The translations under genes and the position numbers were made by a program. Of a DNA stretch of 64,000 nucleotides, positions 22,301-37,300 are shown in pieces. The notes beneath the pieces were generated by a model. It saw nothing but the letters and a program-made list of their open reading frames with translations, did not search any database and was not told the origin of the DNA. Every line of letters begins with the position of its first letter. The stretch's first letter is position 1. This stretch comes from Syngnathus acus (taxonomy: Eukaryota; Chordata; Actinopteri; Syngnathiformes; Syngnathidae). Location: positions 4,288,000 through 4,351,999 of the forward strand of contig NC_051098.1 of NCBI RefSeq assembly GCF_901709675.1. The letters are read 5' to 3'.

Positions 22301-25300
22301 ATTTCATCAATACACCACTGTAAAGCCCACTGAGGGGCGAACAATTGCGAGTGTTTTTGAAGGCAGCCGATGGGTGCGCTCTCGGCAGGGTTTGTTCAAG
22401 GTCGCACAAACGATTGCCAGAATCTAGCAGACGTTCGTTGTCATTTTCTTGTCGCAAGGGTATATTGTACATGTTCAAAATAAACCTAACAACAAGAAAA
22501 ATCACTAAAACATTTGCCGAATAAATGTCTGTTGAACGTTTTACGAACATTTGCAACCTTGAATGAAACCAGACAATTTCTGTCACATTTGCTGCCTTCA
22601 AAAAACGGTGTTAGCGGCTCAGTGGGATAGGAGCTAAATGAATTTGAATGATTTTTTTCCTTAGATTTTGAGTTTTGTCTATTGAGGTGATTTTGCAAAA
22701 TCAGTTTACTTGTCACTCATACATTATTGTTAGAAGACAATGGCACTGTCGTCACTTTTTTAGTAGCGCATCAGGGTCTCCTGCTAATCAGCATCCAGTA
22801 AGCCACCCAAGATGCCAAAGTACGACTCAGGCCAAAGCATACTTGACCACACCTCTAAAATCACATCATAAACAGGCATGGTGTGGACATTTTATAGGCA
22901 ATTTAAATAACCATGGTTTCACTGACTGACAAAGGTTTAATGTTTGTACATCTGTAGAATTCATAAAATCTTTAATGACTGAACGTTTTGTCCTCATGCA
23001 TTTTGTTTGCAGGTCCAAATGACTGGTCCAGACAAAAAACCTGTGGCCAATGAGCCTGTGTACTTATTTGCCCCAGACTCGGTCAACGTAACACTCATCA
23101 CAAACACAAAAGGTGTGGCCTCGTTCTCACTGGACACCAGCAACTGGAGGAACAATGTGAATCTTAAGGTTTGTGACTAATGTGTTGTTTTTAGGTCACT
23201 GTAGAACCACACTTGAATAATAAAAAAAATTTTCAAAAAATATGCAAGGCTCAACACCAAATTAGTAGTTAGATAAAGAGATAGGGTTAGGTTGGTTGGT
23301 TTGGTTGCAATTGTAAGGCAGGGCTCCTCATTCATTAAAATATTTTGTAAATATCATTTTTAGGTGCAGTTAGTACTTATTGGTGTTTTTATATGCAAAC
23401 ATTAGTTGGAGCGTCAAATAACCGTACTGTATGCTCTGATGTGGTTTAAATACCAGGCACCATGAAATTAATTAGTGATTAATGAAGGAGCTATGCAACT
23501 GAAATATAATTTGTAACTATATCGCAGACACAGTATTTTTCCAGCATGTCACATGGTCTCCTGGACACAGTCATCAATCTAGATTCACACTGCATTTTTT
23601 TAATGCCCGTTCAAATTTTTGGGTAAAGTCTGTTTTTCTGTGTGTGTGTGTGTGTGTGTGTGCGTGCGTGTGTGTGCGTGCGTGCGCGCGCGCGCGTATA
23701 TACATGCACACACACATACCTGACTAAGAGGGCATTATCATACTACACTGGCTCATAGTGGCCTCCTATTTCTGGTTATTTTCAAAATACTTAAATCAAT
23801 ACCAACAAAGGGTTGCCTTTTAATGTCTAAAACATAATATTACTTCAAATATTGATTTTCTATTCTATGATGGAATTTTCCAAGAGGGGACTTTAAGGCT
23901 TGAGTGACGTCTACCTAGCTACGAGGGAACCGCCAATACCTGCAATGGTCAAACTTAATCTTTTTGGAATTTGGTGTACTGCAAACACCATCTTTACATA
24001 TATAAAATGAAGAAGAAAATGGAACTACAATCAAATAAACATTTAAAGATTTGCCTAAAAAACAAGGCAACTTAACAAAATCACACTAAGACATACAAAA
24101 ACAGAATTGCACACAAGTCCCTCCCCCAGAGAAATGCACATACACAATGACATTGTTTTTTGTAATTGTTGTTAGATTGTTGGTTGTATTATTATTATTA
24201 TCCATCCATCCATATTCTATACCGTTTGTCCCCATGGGGGTCTCGGGCGTGCTGGAGCCTATCCCAGCAGTCATCGGGCAGGAGACGGGGGACACCCTGA
24301 ATCGGTAACCAAATAATCCTCCTCGTTCTTCATAGAAAAAAAGAAACTGCAGTAGGGTGGAATAAAATGTAACGTACAATACGTGTACTTGTCTCGATCA
24401 CGTGGCCAAACTGTAAAAAACCCTAAAGGTGCCATCAGTGCTTGACATCCATTGGCTCTTCGGTCTCCAAATGACAGCTGTACAGGCGCACACGAGGTCG
24501 GGATGGCAAAATAGCAAGTGCAGATGGCGACGACAACAAGCGCCAAAGGCAATGAATGCCAATGGTGAACAACTTCTGGCCCGTAGGCTGTAGTTTTGGG
24601 ACCCCTTATGCCCACTTAAACCTCTGAAAATATTGCCTTATTTTGGATTTTACAGGACATCAAATATCTTCCTTATGACACCCTGAACTGGTTGGCAGTT
24701 CACTCTAGACAAGCATTCACACTCAGTGGTCAATTGGCCCTTGGAATGTGGGAGAAAACCAGAGTAAGGAAACATACACAGGTGCCGGGATAACATGCAA
24801 ACTACACACAGGAAGGCTCAAACCCTGAACCTCTGAACTGTGAGGCGACGTGGCAACCAGTGGTCCACGGTGACGCCATAAACAAATTATTATGTCACAA
24901 TCTGCCATAAGTTGTGATTTCAAATTAAATTCCTTGCTAAATATATATGTAGCAATCAGTTGCTGTCACATGAAAAAATTGGACAAGTGAATTATATTAT
25001 GTGACCCAAGACAAAATTGTAGGTTGTTGTTCAGTCTTGACTGGGCCAAGGAGCATGCGTGGGCCTCCACCTGAGCAGTCGTTGCCATGACAATGATGTC
25101 AGAAGTCGTTTGTGGTAACAATTCTGCCTTTTCACAATTCCACAGTTCACACCCTTCCACCACTAAATACCCATTTGGCGTGCTTTTCATTTTCGCGTAT
25201 ATCTTTGTGTATTTTTAAATGTATTCGTTTTTATCACCAGGATTTTCTGTGTTCATTAACAATCATGGTCAAAATGGGTACAGTAGATGAATGTAAACTT

Positions 25301-28300
25301 TATTTCCGTGACTCAAAACACAATTTTTCAACTTTGCATGCTTGAGATGTGTTACACAGAACTCTTGCATTCAGATTTTCAGCAGGTCAAACTAAGTCAT
25401 GGGGGGACAGGGCTTTTTCATGTAACATGCATGTCTTCAAATATCTAAGGTCTGTAGTTGGCGCCAGCAATTGTGTGTACACTTGTGCACCAGTTATGAA
25501 AGCAGATGTATTGATAAAACAAAAAATACTACCATGCAAACAATCTATGTATATATAACAAACACATTTTTTTTTTTTTTTTTTTTATTCACAGAGTACT
25601 ATGTATACAGATTTCCACAATAAAACATTTCAAAATTAAAAAAAGTAAAATCATATGCAAAAATTAAAACAAGTCAGTTTTGGACAAGACCACTTAAATA
25701 TACACTAGACCAGGGGTGGGCAAACTTTTTGACTTGCGGGCCGAATTGGGTTCTAAATTTTGACCGGGGGGCCGAACCAGGAGCAGATGGATGTAGTGTT
25801 TGTGTGAAGTAATATAAATGACATGTAAAGGTCATTCCATAAAAGGTTTTTACTTTTAGTAGATACTAAAGCATGGATATTAAAAAAAGCTTTTTGAAAA
25901 CAAATGCATTTATTAACAGCATTAAAAAAATATTTCACCAAAAAACTATTATCAGTGATTCTTATTAAATACGACACTGTTATGATGAATAACATTTTCC
26001 ATCACTTCAGCGCCTGCAGGTCAGATTTATGAAATATGTTTATCTAATGAGGCGAAATCACATCCAACGGCAAACATTCTGACCAAATACATCATCTTGA
26101 AGAATCAGTGAAAGAATACATCTAAATAAAGTAATAAAGAAATCAATAGTATACTACTTTTTTGCTAGTGCATCATAGTCTGGAGTAAAATTTGTTGTGG
26201 TAATTCTTAGGATAGAGCCGAGGTGTCGGTCCGTTAACCTAGATCTGTGACGGGCTTTATTGACGTTCATGTGGCTGAACGTCTTCTCACACCCGTAGGT
26301 CGAGCCAAATTGTCCACTCTTTTTTAACATTCGGCACTCAGTGTCCACCTTTCTTTTCTTCGGGCCACTCATTTTAATGGAAGGATTCCAGGGGAAGGTT
26401 TGTGGGTGGCATTATCGTAAAACTGTATCTGAAAACTCAGCGCGCGAATTACGAGAATATTGACGTCACAGCCTACACTCGAACTTCGGCACTGATAGAT
26501 GAAATTACTACGTACTACTGAGTACGCACACGCACTTGTGAGTGTGCATCGAGCTTTCTGACACGGCTCCCGGGAGTAAATGCGCGGGCGGGCGCTTCCC
26601 CATCTACTGGGGAAACATAGTAATTGCAGGGAAAATGACCCCCAAAAAAATTTATAATACAATTTATTCAGGTTTGGCGGGCCGGATTAAACGGCCCCGT
26701 GGGCCGGATGCGGCCCGCGGGCCGTAGTTTGCCCATATCTGCACTAGACTCTTTCCCAGATTACACTACAGCAACATCCCTTTTGTACTTGCAAAACAAT
26801 GAGTCAAGCAATTAACGTGTGTAATCTACAAAACAGAGGTGGCTACATTCACAGTTTTTATTTGTCTGTCCTGATGTTTCAGAGTTAAACATTTGCATGA
26901 CTGAAAGTATTCATATGCAATACTGACATGAAAATCAATTTCCAGATACCTGATGGAGATGGACTATATAAAGTCTGGGTCCTTGCTTTGTGCAACCAAC
27001 TAGTATTCCACACGGTTGTTTACAAAACACAATAACTCTAGCTCACTCATTGCTTTGCAGGAAAATATTTCTAGCACTGTTTTTTTCACTTATTCACTGC
27101 CATCTACCTCAAGAAGATATTTTTGGTGTCTTTCTTGACCTAAAGACTGACCTACAATTATTTTTCTATTGTACTCCAAGGGATACATCTACAGGTAAAT
27201 TCCTTATTTGCACAAAGAAAATACAGATTTGTTATTAATTCTTGCTAACAGTGTGTAGTTGGCACATTGTGTCCTGGCTAATTTGATGTCTCGTGTTAAT
27301 TGTTTGATACAAAACAAACCATTTTTATGAAAGTTTGAAGAGTTAAGTGAGACTTATTTGCTTTTGCAAGAAACACGTCGTAAGAAATTTTTGAAATTTT
27401 GTAAAAGTTTTTCTTATTTGTGTGAATAGTTTTGTAAAAAATAGCCAAAAGTTACAAAGAATGTGCTTAGGTAATCAGACAAAACTGTATCAGGTAGCCC
27501 AGGTCATTGTTCTGGACACTAGCAATAGTGAAAATATTTTTGATTTCACAACGCCACAGGTTCATGTCAAGTTAATCATAATACTGTTTTGCAGAAAAAT
27601 CAGACCGAAAAGAGTTTGCCCATGAAAGGACTTCATTGCTTCTGGTAAAGACAAACACACATTTCAGAAAAGATTCATCATGACTGAAAAAGGTAATGTA
27701 TTGAAAAAGCTGAAATGGGGCTCTCCAATGAATTCCGAAGGTTATAGACAAGGTTGAGCAATAAAGCAGTTTAGATTCAGTTTTCAAGTAATCATTATTT
27801 ATTTTCCATACAAAGCAAAAACAGAGTTGATTTTAATACTTTTTTGAGAGGGTATGGTCTCTTAGAGACATTGAATTTTTGCTTTTATTATATGTTGCAA
27901 TATGATCTGCAATGATTTGATAAGACACAGTTTCTTGCTTTTTTTTTTTTTTTTTTTAAACCAGGTTATGGAATATTTGCCATCCAAGCAGGAGAATTCT
28001 TGCTTGAATATGGGTGAACACAACGTTCTAAAGGAGAAGCACATCGTTTTAAACATTAATGGTTTTACTCATGTTCCATATGAAAAGGTATTGTCTGATT
28101 GTTAAAAGACAATTAACCACATGACACAACCTGAAGTGTTTTGCAATGCATAGGTTTCCATGATAATGTGATAAATGTGTCTCTGTCACTTCTTTAATGA
28201 TTTTGTTTTCTTCGCGTTACGGGATAAGAGCAATACATCACACAGTTGTCCACAAAACATCAGAGAAGATGGACATCCCTGAAGGTTTGATTAGGTGCTT

Positions 28301-31300
28301 TGATCATTTTAATTTGTTTTAAACATTTGTGGTTTTACTCATAATCAATATGAAAAGCGATTGTCTGTTAAATCACAATTAACCACATGACTAAACAATT
28401 CGATGTGTTCTACATGATTACTTTTTAAGGCAAATAATGATAATATGATACATGTTTCTGTCACTTCTTCGATTATTGTGTATTTTTTGTGTTCCAGACT
28501 AAGACCAACAAAACAAACATCATAACATAACATTAAAGATGGACATCTGAATGTTTTGATCAGGTGCAGAACAATCATTCAGAGGTGATGAGTGACCTGA
28601 TACAATCATGCTCTCTTCCTGAAGAGAGCTATTCAATTATGGTAGGTATATTCTTTTTGGAAATAATCCTATTCTGTTGTCGATGTTCACAAGTACCGTA
28701 ATTTTCGGACTATAAGTCGCGTTTTTTTTCATAGTTTGGGTGGGGGGGGCGACTTATATAATAAGGAGCGACTTATATGTTTTTTTTCAAAAAATTTCCA
28801 AAAAAAAAAAAAAAAAAAAGAAAAAGTGAAACCGCGATAAACGAACCGCAATGTAGCAAGGGATTACTGTAATTTGAATTTCAAGTGACGTCAGCAGCGC
28901 GACGTCGCGTCAGCAGCAGCTCCGTCGAGTCAATCTTTGTCCTTTATGTAAACAACCGCCGCGCTGCTGACGCGACGTCGCGGTCGCGCGTCAGCAGCGC
29001 GACGTCGCGTCAGCAGCGCGACGTCGCGTCAGCACCGCGGCGGTTGTTTACATAAAGGACAAAGATTGATGACGGAGCTCTCTTTCACTTCCGTGGATTG
29101 AAGTCGGGGGCCGGCGCTCGGCCGGGTGGCTGTCCAGGGACGGTGGATGGGGCTCGGACATGGCTTTTACGCACACCCGGTCCTACTCTACGGAGGTCTC
29201 TTTCACCTCCGTGGATAGAAGTCGGGGGCCGGCGCTCGGCCGGGTGGCTGTCCAGGGACGGTGGATTGGGCTCGGTCATGGCTTTTACGCACGCCCGGTC
29301 TTATTCTATGGATCTTTCTTCCACCTCCGTGCCTGGAAGTCCACGCCGCCACACGCCTGTAAGTTTGTTTTGTTAAATAAAGAGCCGTTTACCAAACCCA
29401 CGTCTTTCCTTGAACTTTGTTAACGCTGCAATATAGTTATATAGTAGATCTGTGGAATAACGACGAGGCTGACGTCAGGGCGCACGCGCGGCGTTGTTGA
29501 CAAAGGACGAGGAATTTGATCGATGGATTTAATGATTTAGAGTGCACAGATGGTTTGATAACATTATTGCTTATATAATAGTTATTTGATATATAATTTA
29601 TATATCGTTATATGGGCCTGTGGAATATTTTGAAGTGCAAGAGCCGTCAGCGGCGCGCACGCATTGTTGACAAAGGACGATTGATGGATTTAATGAATTG
29701 GAGTGACACAGATGGTTTTATTAACGTGTTATTTATGTAATAGTTTTTTGAATAACTCTGAATTTTACGTCAGGGCCGTTCTCAGCTCTTAGTTTGTGTT
29801 TATGTCACGTTAGCATACCTATCGTTTAGCCTGTTGTTGCTCGTTCACGACTGTTCTTGGTGTTGGATTTTGTCGAATAAATTGCCCCCGAAAATGCGAC
29901 TTATACTCCGGAGCGACTTATATATGGTTTTTTTTCCACTTTTTGGGGCATTTTATGGCTGATGCGACTTATGCTCCGGAGCGACTTATAGTCCGAAAAT
30001 TACGGTAGTCATGTTTTTTTAAGGAAAACAGCTATAAAAAAAATCTGATTTCAAACTTCTCTGACCAACAGGTTTCTTTTTTTCACGAAACGTCTGACGA
30101 GAATAAAGTAAACCAAAAAATAGAAAAAAAAGAAAAAGAAGAGAAAATAGAAGAAGTTTCATGGAAACCAGCCACCCACCTACCTGATAAAAGCAAACCC
30201 CCAAGGTTGTATTGAGGTAAAAATGTCCTCAGACACTTCATCTCATAGAGTCTATGATAAGAAGAATCACGGCCTTTACTGTGAGCAGAAGCACGCTGAG
30301 AAAACTGAAGTGGCGGAGGCACTTGCACACAACCAAGGGACATCTACATGGAATCTTCTTTTCAGCTAATGGATTAATATGAGAAAGTACCACCTCAATT
30401 GCTCAGTTCTTTCCTCTGGAAAATGACTAATTGTACCCAAACGACAAGCACTTCACCCATCCATTGAAGCAGACTACTTGCCTTGCGAGTTCTGTTTTGC
30501 AATGTATATAAGGACAGACCTCTGGAGACATCACAAGCGTTGCAAATTCAAAGTGACCAAGGTTGGCCCAGTGAAAAGAAAGATCCTATCCACTGCTTCC
30601 CTGATGTTGCCAATTACTGATCAACTGATAAAGATTTTGGAAGGCATGACTACGATATTGTCACTCAAGTCAGATGTGCGCATAATTGCCTTAGGTGAGA
30701 AGATGTTTGTTGTTAAGTCAGATGTGCTCATAATTTCCGTAGGTGAGAAGATGCAAAATGGATAAGTGGGACGACACCATGCTGACATGAGAAATAAAAT
30801 GAGGGAGCTTGGCAGACTAGTTATATCAGCCAAGAAAATTGACCACAACATAATATTTTTGAGGAACCTGATAGATCCTGTGAAGTTCAATTCACTTCTG
30901 GAGGCGGTTAAATCCATGACTGGATTCGACAACGCCATTAACAGATTTGGTACTCCAGCAACGGCACTGAAACTGCGGCATTCACTCTTAAGTGTGTCAA
31001 AGATATTGCAAGAAGCATTACGTCAACAAGATGAGGCCTTGAGGATAAATGCGGAGCAGTTTTCAGTTAATTGAAATGGAATGGACTTCACATGTCCTCT
31101 AATGTGCTTAAGACTTTAGACCAGAAGAAATGGAACAGCACCCAACCACTCCCTCTGAGGACATCAGGAAACTGCATGAGTACTTGAAACATCTTGAAGA
31201 GGTCCACAAAAAGGCATTGATTGAAAATGCTTCCCAAAAATCATGTAGTGAGCTCCCTAAGGTTACAAGCAAAATGTCAGCCAAGCTCAAATTGTTGCAG

Positions 31301-34300
31301 GACAACAATCTTAGTTGTTTTAGATTAAAATTTTGGATGCTAATTTGTGACATATTGTGGAGACACTGTCTATGTGAAAAGTGAACTACATTTTGATTTT
31401 ATTTAGTTTTGTGTCGTTTTTCCAATGTCTTTCTCCAACAGTTTGAATTGTACACATAAAAAGACCTACATTTGCCTCTGTAGCCTGTAATGTCAACTCA
31501 ATTATGTACCCTTCACTGAAAGAGATGTTTGGTCATAAATCTATATCACCTTTAGATGTGGGCTACAAAAATGTTCACAGTTTTTCTCAATTGCCACGAC
31601 ACATTTCTCGGAAGCTGTTCTCCCTTTCTCTCAAGTGTGAACACAAAACTCAATTTACAAGCTACTTTCCACATGTGTTCACAAAACTCTTCTTGCAAAA
31701 CCAAACTTTCACCCCAAAATCTTTTAATATGTGCTCAGAAATGAACTCTGTTGTTAGTTGTCAAATGTTATTATTAAAACTTACTGGATACACATTTAAC
31801 ACATCCAGTACATAGAGAAACAAAATTAGATAAATCATTTGATTGGTGTACCTCTACTCACAACGTAGATATCCAGCGTGTAGGGGTTCATCTTTTTATA
31901 ATCTCATATCTACAGAGGAGCCACGCAAGAGGAGGTATACTATATCTGAATTGAGAGAATCTTTTCAATCTCTAATGACGTCTACTAAAGGTCATGTGAC
32001 GTAATTGCTGCATGTTACAAATGAACTGTCTTTGTCACCATCAATGTCCACTTTCTGGCCAATGTTTCAAGAGAGAGTTTTTTTTTTTTTATTCGCCATG
32101 TTTGAGCGTGCCAAACAAGGAATTTGACTTCGGTAAAACACACCCTCTGTTCAACATTTAGGTGACTAGTTGGACAAGTTGGATTCAATTAAAATCAAAT
32201 ATGAAGTGAGTACCGTTATTCAAAACAACTTATATAGACAATCAGGTCATTCAGACTGAAATTGCACTGCAAAATATTGGATACGTATGCGATCTAAGCC
32301 CATCTACAAAAGACTAGGTTCACACTGCAGTGCAATTCTGATTGTTTTTATCCATATGAGATAGGTGGTTACCAGGTCCGCCTCGCTGTTCGGAGGTTGC
32401 GGATTCGATTTGACCTCCGGCCCATCCTGTGTGGCTTTTGCATGTTCTCCCCGTGCCTGCGTGGGTTTACTCCGGGTACTCTGGTTTCCTCCCACTTCCC
32501 CAAACCATGCATGGTAGGCCAATGTAGCGCTCCAATTTGCTTGTGAGTGTGTATGCGGATGGTTGTTTGTCTATATGTGTCCTACGATTAGCCCACCTAA
32601 TGCCCGATGGCTTCTGGGTTATTCTCCTGCGCGATCTCCGTGGGAACGAGCGCTACAGATAATGGATATGGACGTCCATATGCGACACATTTTTTTTTCA
32701 TGTACAATTTAAATTTTTCCAAATGCCAGCTGGGCCTTTTTCGTTTGTGGATATAAATCAAATATGTAAGCAATGTATCTGCAGTATGAACACTCATCTG
32801 TACATGTCTGAACTACACATCATCAAAAGACCAATATTTCCTTGTTGCAAGAAGGGAATAGAGTGCACATTTGAGGTGAAAGTCCGTTTTTGATGCACGG
32901 CAATGACGTGACGTCATATTTAGTCTCCATCATCGATGTTGATGACACCATCAAATTATTTCTACATTTCTACACAGAAACATTGTGCCACGGGATGTAT
33001 TTTTTTCCAGTGCATGTCACTTGACTTTGCGCTTTATGGGCATGCGTGTCACATCACGCGTGTTCACATTAGAAGCCACATTTGTTTATGTGACGTGAAC
33101 GACTCCATAAAAAGATCAGATCAGAAATCAGAAATCTGAATTGGCATCACGCCTCTCAGTGTGAACGCAGCCACTCAGTTACCTTTGTCGTATTTGAATA
33201 CATTAGAATTGAAAACTCTATTAGAAAGAAGTTATCAGAAGTTATGTAAGTTGACTCAACTGATCCTAAATTTGATGTCACAAAGAGCTCTGAATTCCAC
33301 CATTCTCTTGTTTTTCTGTTTACAGGCCAAGTCCAAACTGGTCGATGATGATGAGCAGTATGTTCCAGATTTGCAGAAGAAACCAGAGTACAGGGCAGCC
33401 TCTCATGACGTTAATGCCTTCTATTCAAAGAGTAGTAGTTTTCTGAAGCTGATGCAGGTCCATGGAAGGATCTCCTGTGACAAAGATGCCACAGTACGAG
33501 CTCAGTACATCATCCAGGGACAAGAACTCAAGAAGGGACAAGAGACCTTAGACTTTCTCTTCTTGGTGAGTCCAGGTGTTTTCAGTATTGTATTTCAGTA
33601 TTGGCAACTTGAGTTTGTACTAGAAATGTATTGCTGTGTGAAAGACACACACTGAATGTGCAAGTTTCAAAAGTCTGTGTGTGTGACTTGAGCAGCATAA
33701 TTTGGGCCCAGAAGCAGGCAGGACACGGAAGTGGAATAACCTCAGAGAGCCATGATATACAAAAATACTAAGTAACAGGACAGGGCTGGATAAAAAAATA
33801 CCAAGTCACAAGAGAGAGTGGCGCAGGATGCAGAAGGCATGCTTAGTATTTGAACTTCTACTGGATGACATCAGGCCATGCCTAATCAATCAGCGAGCAA
33901 AAGGATCTTTAAATAGTCATTCAGTAGGCCACACCTGAAGGGGAATGGTCACACCGCAGAGCTCTCGCTTCCAGAGCAGGGTTGGGAGGCCGCCGCGGAA
34001 CGTGTGCTACCTTAACAGGGACCGTAGACAGCCGCAGGTCATGCTTTGCCAAAAGAGGAAGGGGTGACAACCTCAGGTTGTGCTCTGCCGGAAGAGGGAC
34101 AAGTGGAAGAGGACATGCGCTGCTGGAGCAGGAACGGAACAGGCATCTTGAAGCTGTCAAAAACAAGCTGAATGGCAAAATCCTTTGTGAATAGAATGTT
34201 GAGAGAGCAAAGAGCAAGGGCAATCAAAGATCAATTAAAGGCGCGATTCATTTCATTTTTAGTAAATCTGGCCCAGAATTTTTATGTACAATAAGTCAAA

Positions 34301-37300
34301 GAAACAACAGAGAGCAGGGATGGATGGAGAAAAAACTTGACTTTGCTGATTGTATGCATACTTTTTAGGTGATGTCCAAAGGATCAATTGTGCAGCATGG
34401 CAGTCTCCCGGTGGCTGTTACTGTGGGTGCAGGTAATTTTTCTTTGTTTATTTGTGCTTGTGTTGGTTGTCATGAGGTACGCTGGATTCCTCCCACCTTG
34501 AAAATAGGTGTGGTAGTTTTCCTCTAAGGTCCGCAAACAAGAAAATCAAAGGATGCAAGGGTCACTTTGAAATCATTCAACTTAAATTTACTACCGTAAT
34601 TTTCGGACTATAAGTCGCTCCGGAGTATAAGTCGCACCAGCCATAAAATGCCCAAAAATGTGAAAAAAAAACATATGTATATAAGTCGCTCCGGAGTATA
34701 AGTCGCATTTTGGGGGGCAATTTATTCGACAAAATCCAACACCAAGAACAGACATGAACGAGCAACAACAGGCTAAACGATACGGTATGCTAACGTGACA
34801 AACACAAACGAGGAGCTGAGAACGGGCCTGACGTAACATTCAGTTATTTAAAAAAAACTATTACATAAATAACACGTTTATAAAACCATCTGTCACTCCA
34901 ATTCATTAAATCCATCGATCGTCCTTTGTCAACAATGCCGTGTGCCGCGCCGCAGTTCAAATTATTCCACAGGCCCATACAACGATATATAAACTATATT
35001 TTAAATAACTATCACATAAACAACAATATTATCAAACCATTTGTGTCACTCCAAATCATTAAATCCATCTATCAAATATCAAAAAGGTAAGATTCAAGAT
35101 GGCGGCGCGTGCATACGCAGCGACCTCTCTCTGTCCCGCCCGAACGGTGTTTTGTTCGTCTAATGAGTGTTTGTCCGGCAGTTTTGTGTGTTCGTCTCGT
35201 CGTACTGAGTCGTGCTACAAGTACGGCAGGCAGGTTCTGCTCGACATCGGCGGAAGCGAGTTTTGTCGAGTTCTGGACTTTGATGCGGGGACATTAAAGG
35301 AGCTCGGACTGCTACGTCCTGTAGCGTCGCCGGGCTCGTCTGCTATTCCTCCCCCGGTTGGGAAGCGTCGAAAGCGGTGTGCGAGGCGGCTGAAGAGGGG
35401 CAAGCGTGGAGGCGTCCGGGCCAGGCTGGCAGCCAACCCAGCTCGCCCGGCCGTGCCTTCCATTCTTCTGGCGAATGTTCGATCGCTGGACAACAAAATG
35501 GATTACATTCGCTTGCTGAGATCTGCAAACCGGACAGTGCGTGACTGCTGTGTGCTCGTGTTCACTGAGACTTGGTTGACCGTCAACATTCCGGACTCAG
35601 CTGTACGTCTGGAGCGGCTAGCGTGCTATCGGGCGGACCGGGCCATTGTACGAGGGGGAAAATCTCGTGGAGGTGGAATATGTGTCTACGTCCGAGACGA
35701 GTGGTGCCGGGACTCTGTGGTGGTATGCAAGCACTGCTCGCCACTGGCGGAGTTTGTGATCGTTAAGTGCCGTCCTTTTTACCTGCCAAGGGAATTTACC
35801 GCGATTCTGCTGGTCGCGGTTTACATCCCGCCTTCCAACATCGAAGGCGACAAGTTCGCGGCTCATAGTGAACTGTACCAGGCTGTCAGTGAACAACAGA
35901 CAGCGCACACTGACGGTTTCACCATCTTCGCTGGGGATTTTAATCATGCTAACCTGAAGTCTGTTTTTCCGAGGCTTCACCAGCATGTTAATTTTCCTAC
36001 GCGTGGCGACAGCTTCCTGGACCTGGTCTACTCTTCGCATAAAGGAGCTTTCAGAGCCGCCCCCCTCCCCCATCTTGGACTTTCTGACCATATCACTGTT
36101 ATGTTTTTGCCCGCATACAGACAAATGGTGAGAACATCCAGACCGGTTCGCAAGCGGGTACGGGTGTGGCCTGAGGGTGCCTCTGATGCGCTTCGTGACT
36201 GCTTTGGCTCTACTGACTGGGACATGTTTAGGAGGGCTGCCACTTGCGACGGTCGGACAGACATTGAGGAGTATACTGACTCTGTTTCCTCCTACATCGG
36301 GAAGTGCATTGATGATGTGACTCACTCAAACTCCATCGTCACTCGGGCTAACCGGAAGCCATGGCTGACTGAGGCTGTCTTCAGGCTGCTGAGGGCCAGG
36401 GACAAAGCCTTTAGAGCGGGGGATGAGGCTGGCTTGAGGACTGCGAGGGCCGACCTGTCCCGGGGCATCAAAGAAGCGAAGAGGGCGTTCTCGTGCAAAA
36501 TTACCGCCCACTTCAAGGACAGCAGGGACGCACGGAGCCTTTGGCAGGGCATTCAGACCATCACGGACTACAAGCCCGCGCCGCAGAGCTGTGAAGGCGA
36601 CGTCCGTCTGCTCAATGACCTCAACCGCTTCTTTGATCGCTTCGACGCTCAGAACAGCACTTGCCCGCTGAAGGCCACTCCCCCTTCCCACGAGCTGCCC
36701 CTGTGCCTCTCCGCCGACAGCGTGAGGAGGGCGCTTGCCGCTATCAACATCCGTAAGGCGGCGGGCCCTGACAACATCCCGGGTCGAGCGCTGAAGGACT
36801 GCGCTGGTGAGCTGACGGGTGTCTTCACGGACATCTTTAACACTTCCCTGCAGCAGGCCATCGTCCCGTCGTGTTTCAAGGCTGCCACCATCGTACCTGT
36901 GCGGAAGAAACCTGCTCCGTCCTGCTTCAATGACTACCGCCCCGTGGCACTTACGCCCATCATCATGAAGTGCTTTGAGCGGCTTGTCATGGAGCACATC
37001 CGATCCGTTCTCCCCCCCACCATTGACCCCTTCCAGTTTGCGTACCGAGCCAAACGGTCCTCTGAGGATGCCATCTGCTCTGCCCTCCACTCGGCCCTCA
37101 CCCACCTGGAGAGGAGGGACTCGTATGTGAGATTGCTGTTTGTGGACTTCAGTTCTGCCTTCAACACCATTGTGCCACAACGTCTCATCAGCAAACTTGA
37201 CAAGCTGGGCCTGGACTTCCTCTGTCAGAGGCCACAGGTGGTACGTGTTGGCGACAAAATCTCCGCCAGCATCACGCTGAGCACAGGGGCCCCCCAAGGC

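Noticed and set aside
33660-34230. Possible additional A2M exon between 33565 and 34369
   Set aside because: Flanking exons already join in phase with continuous homology, and no conserved block occurs there.
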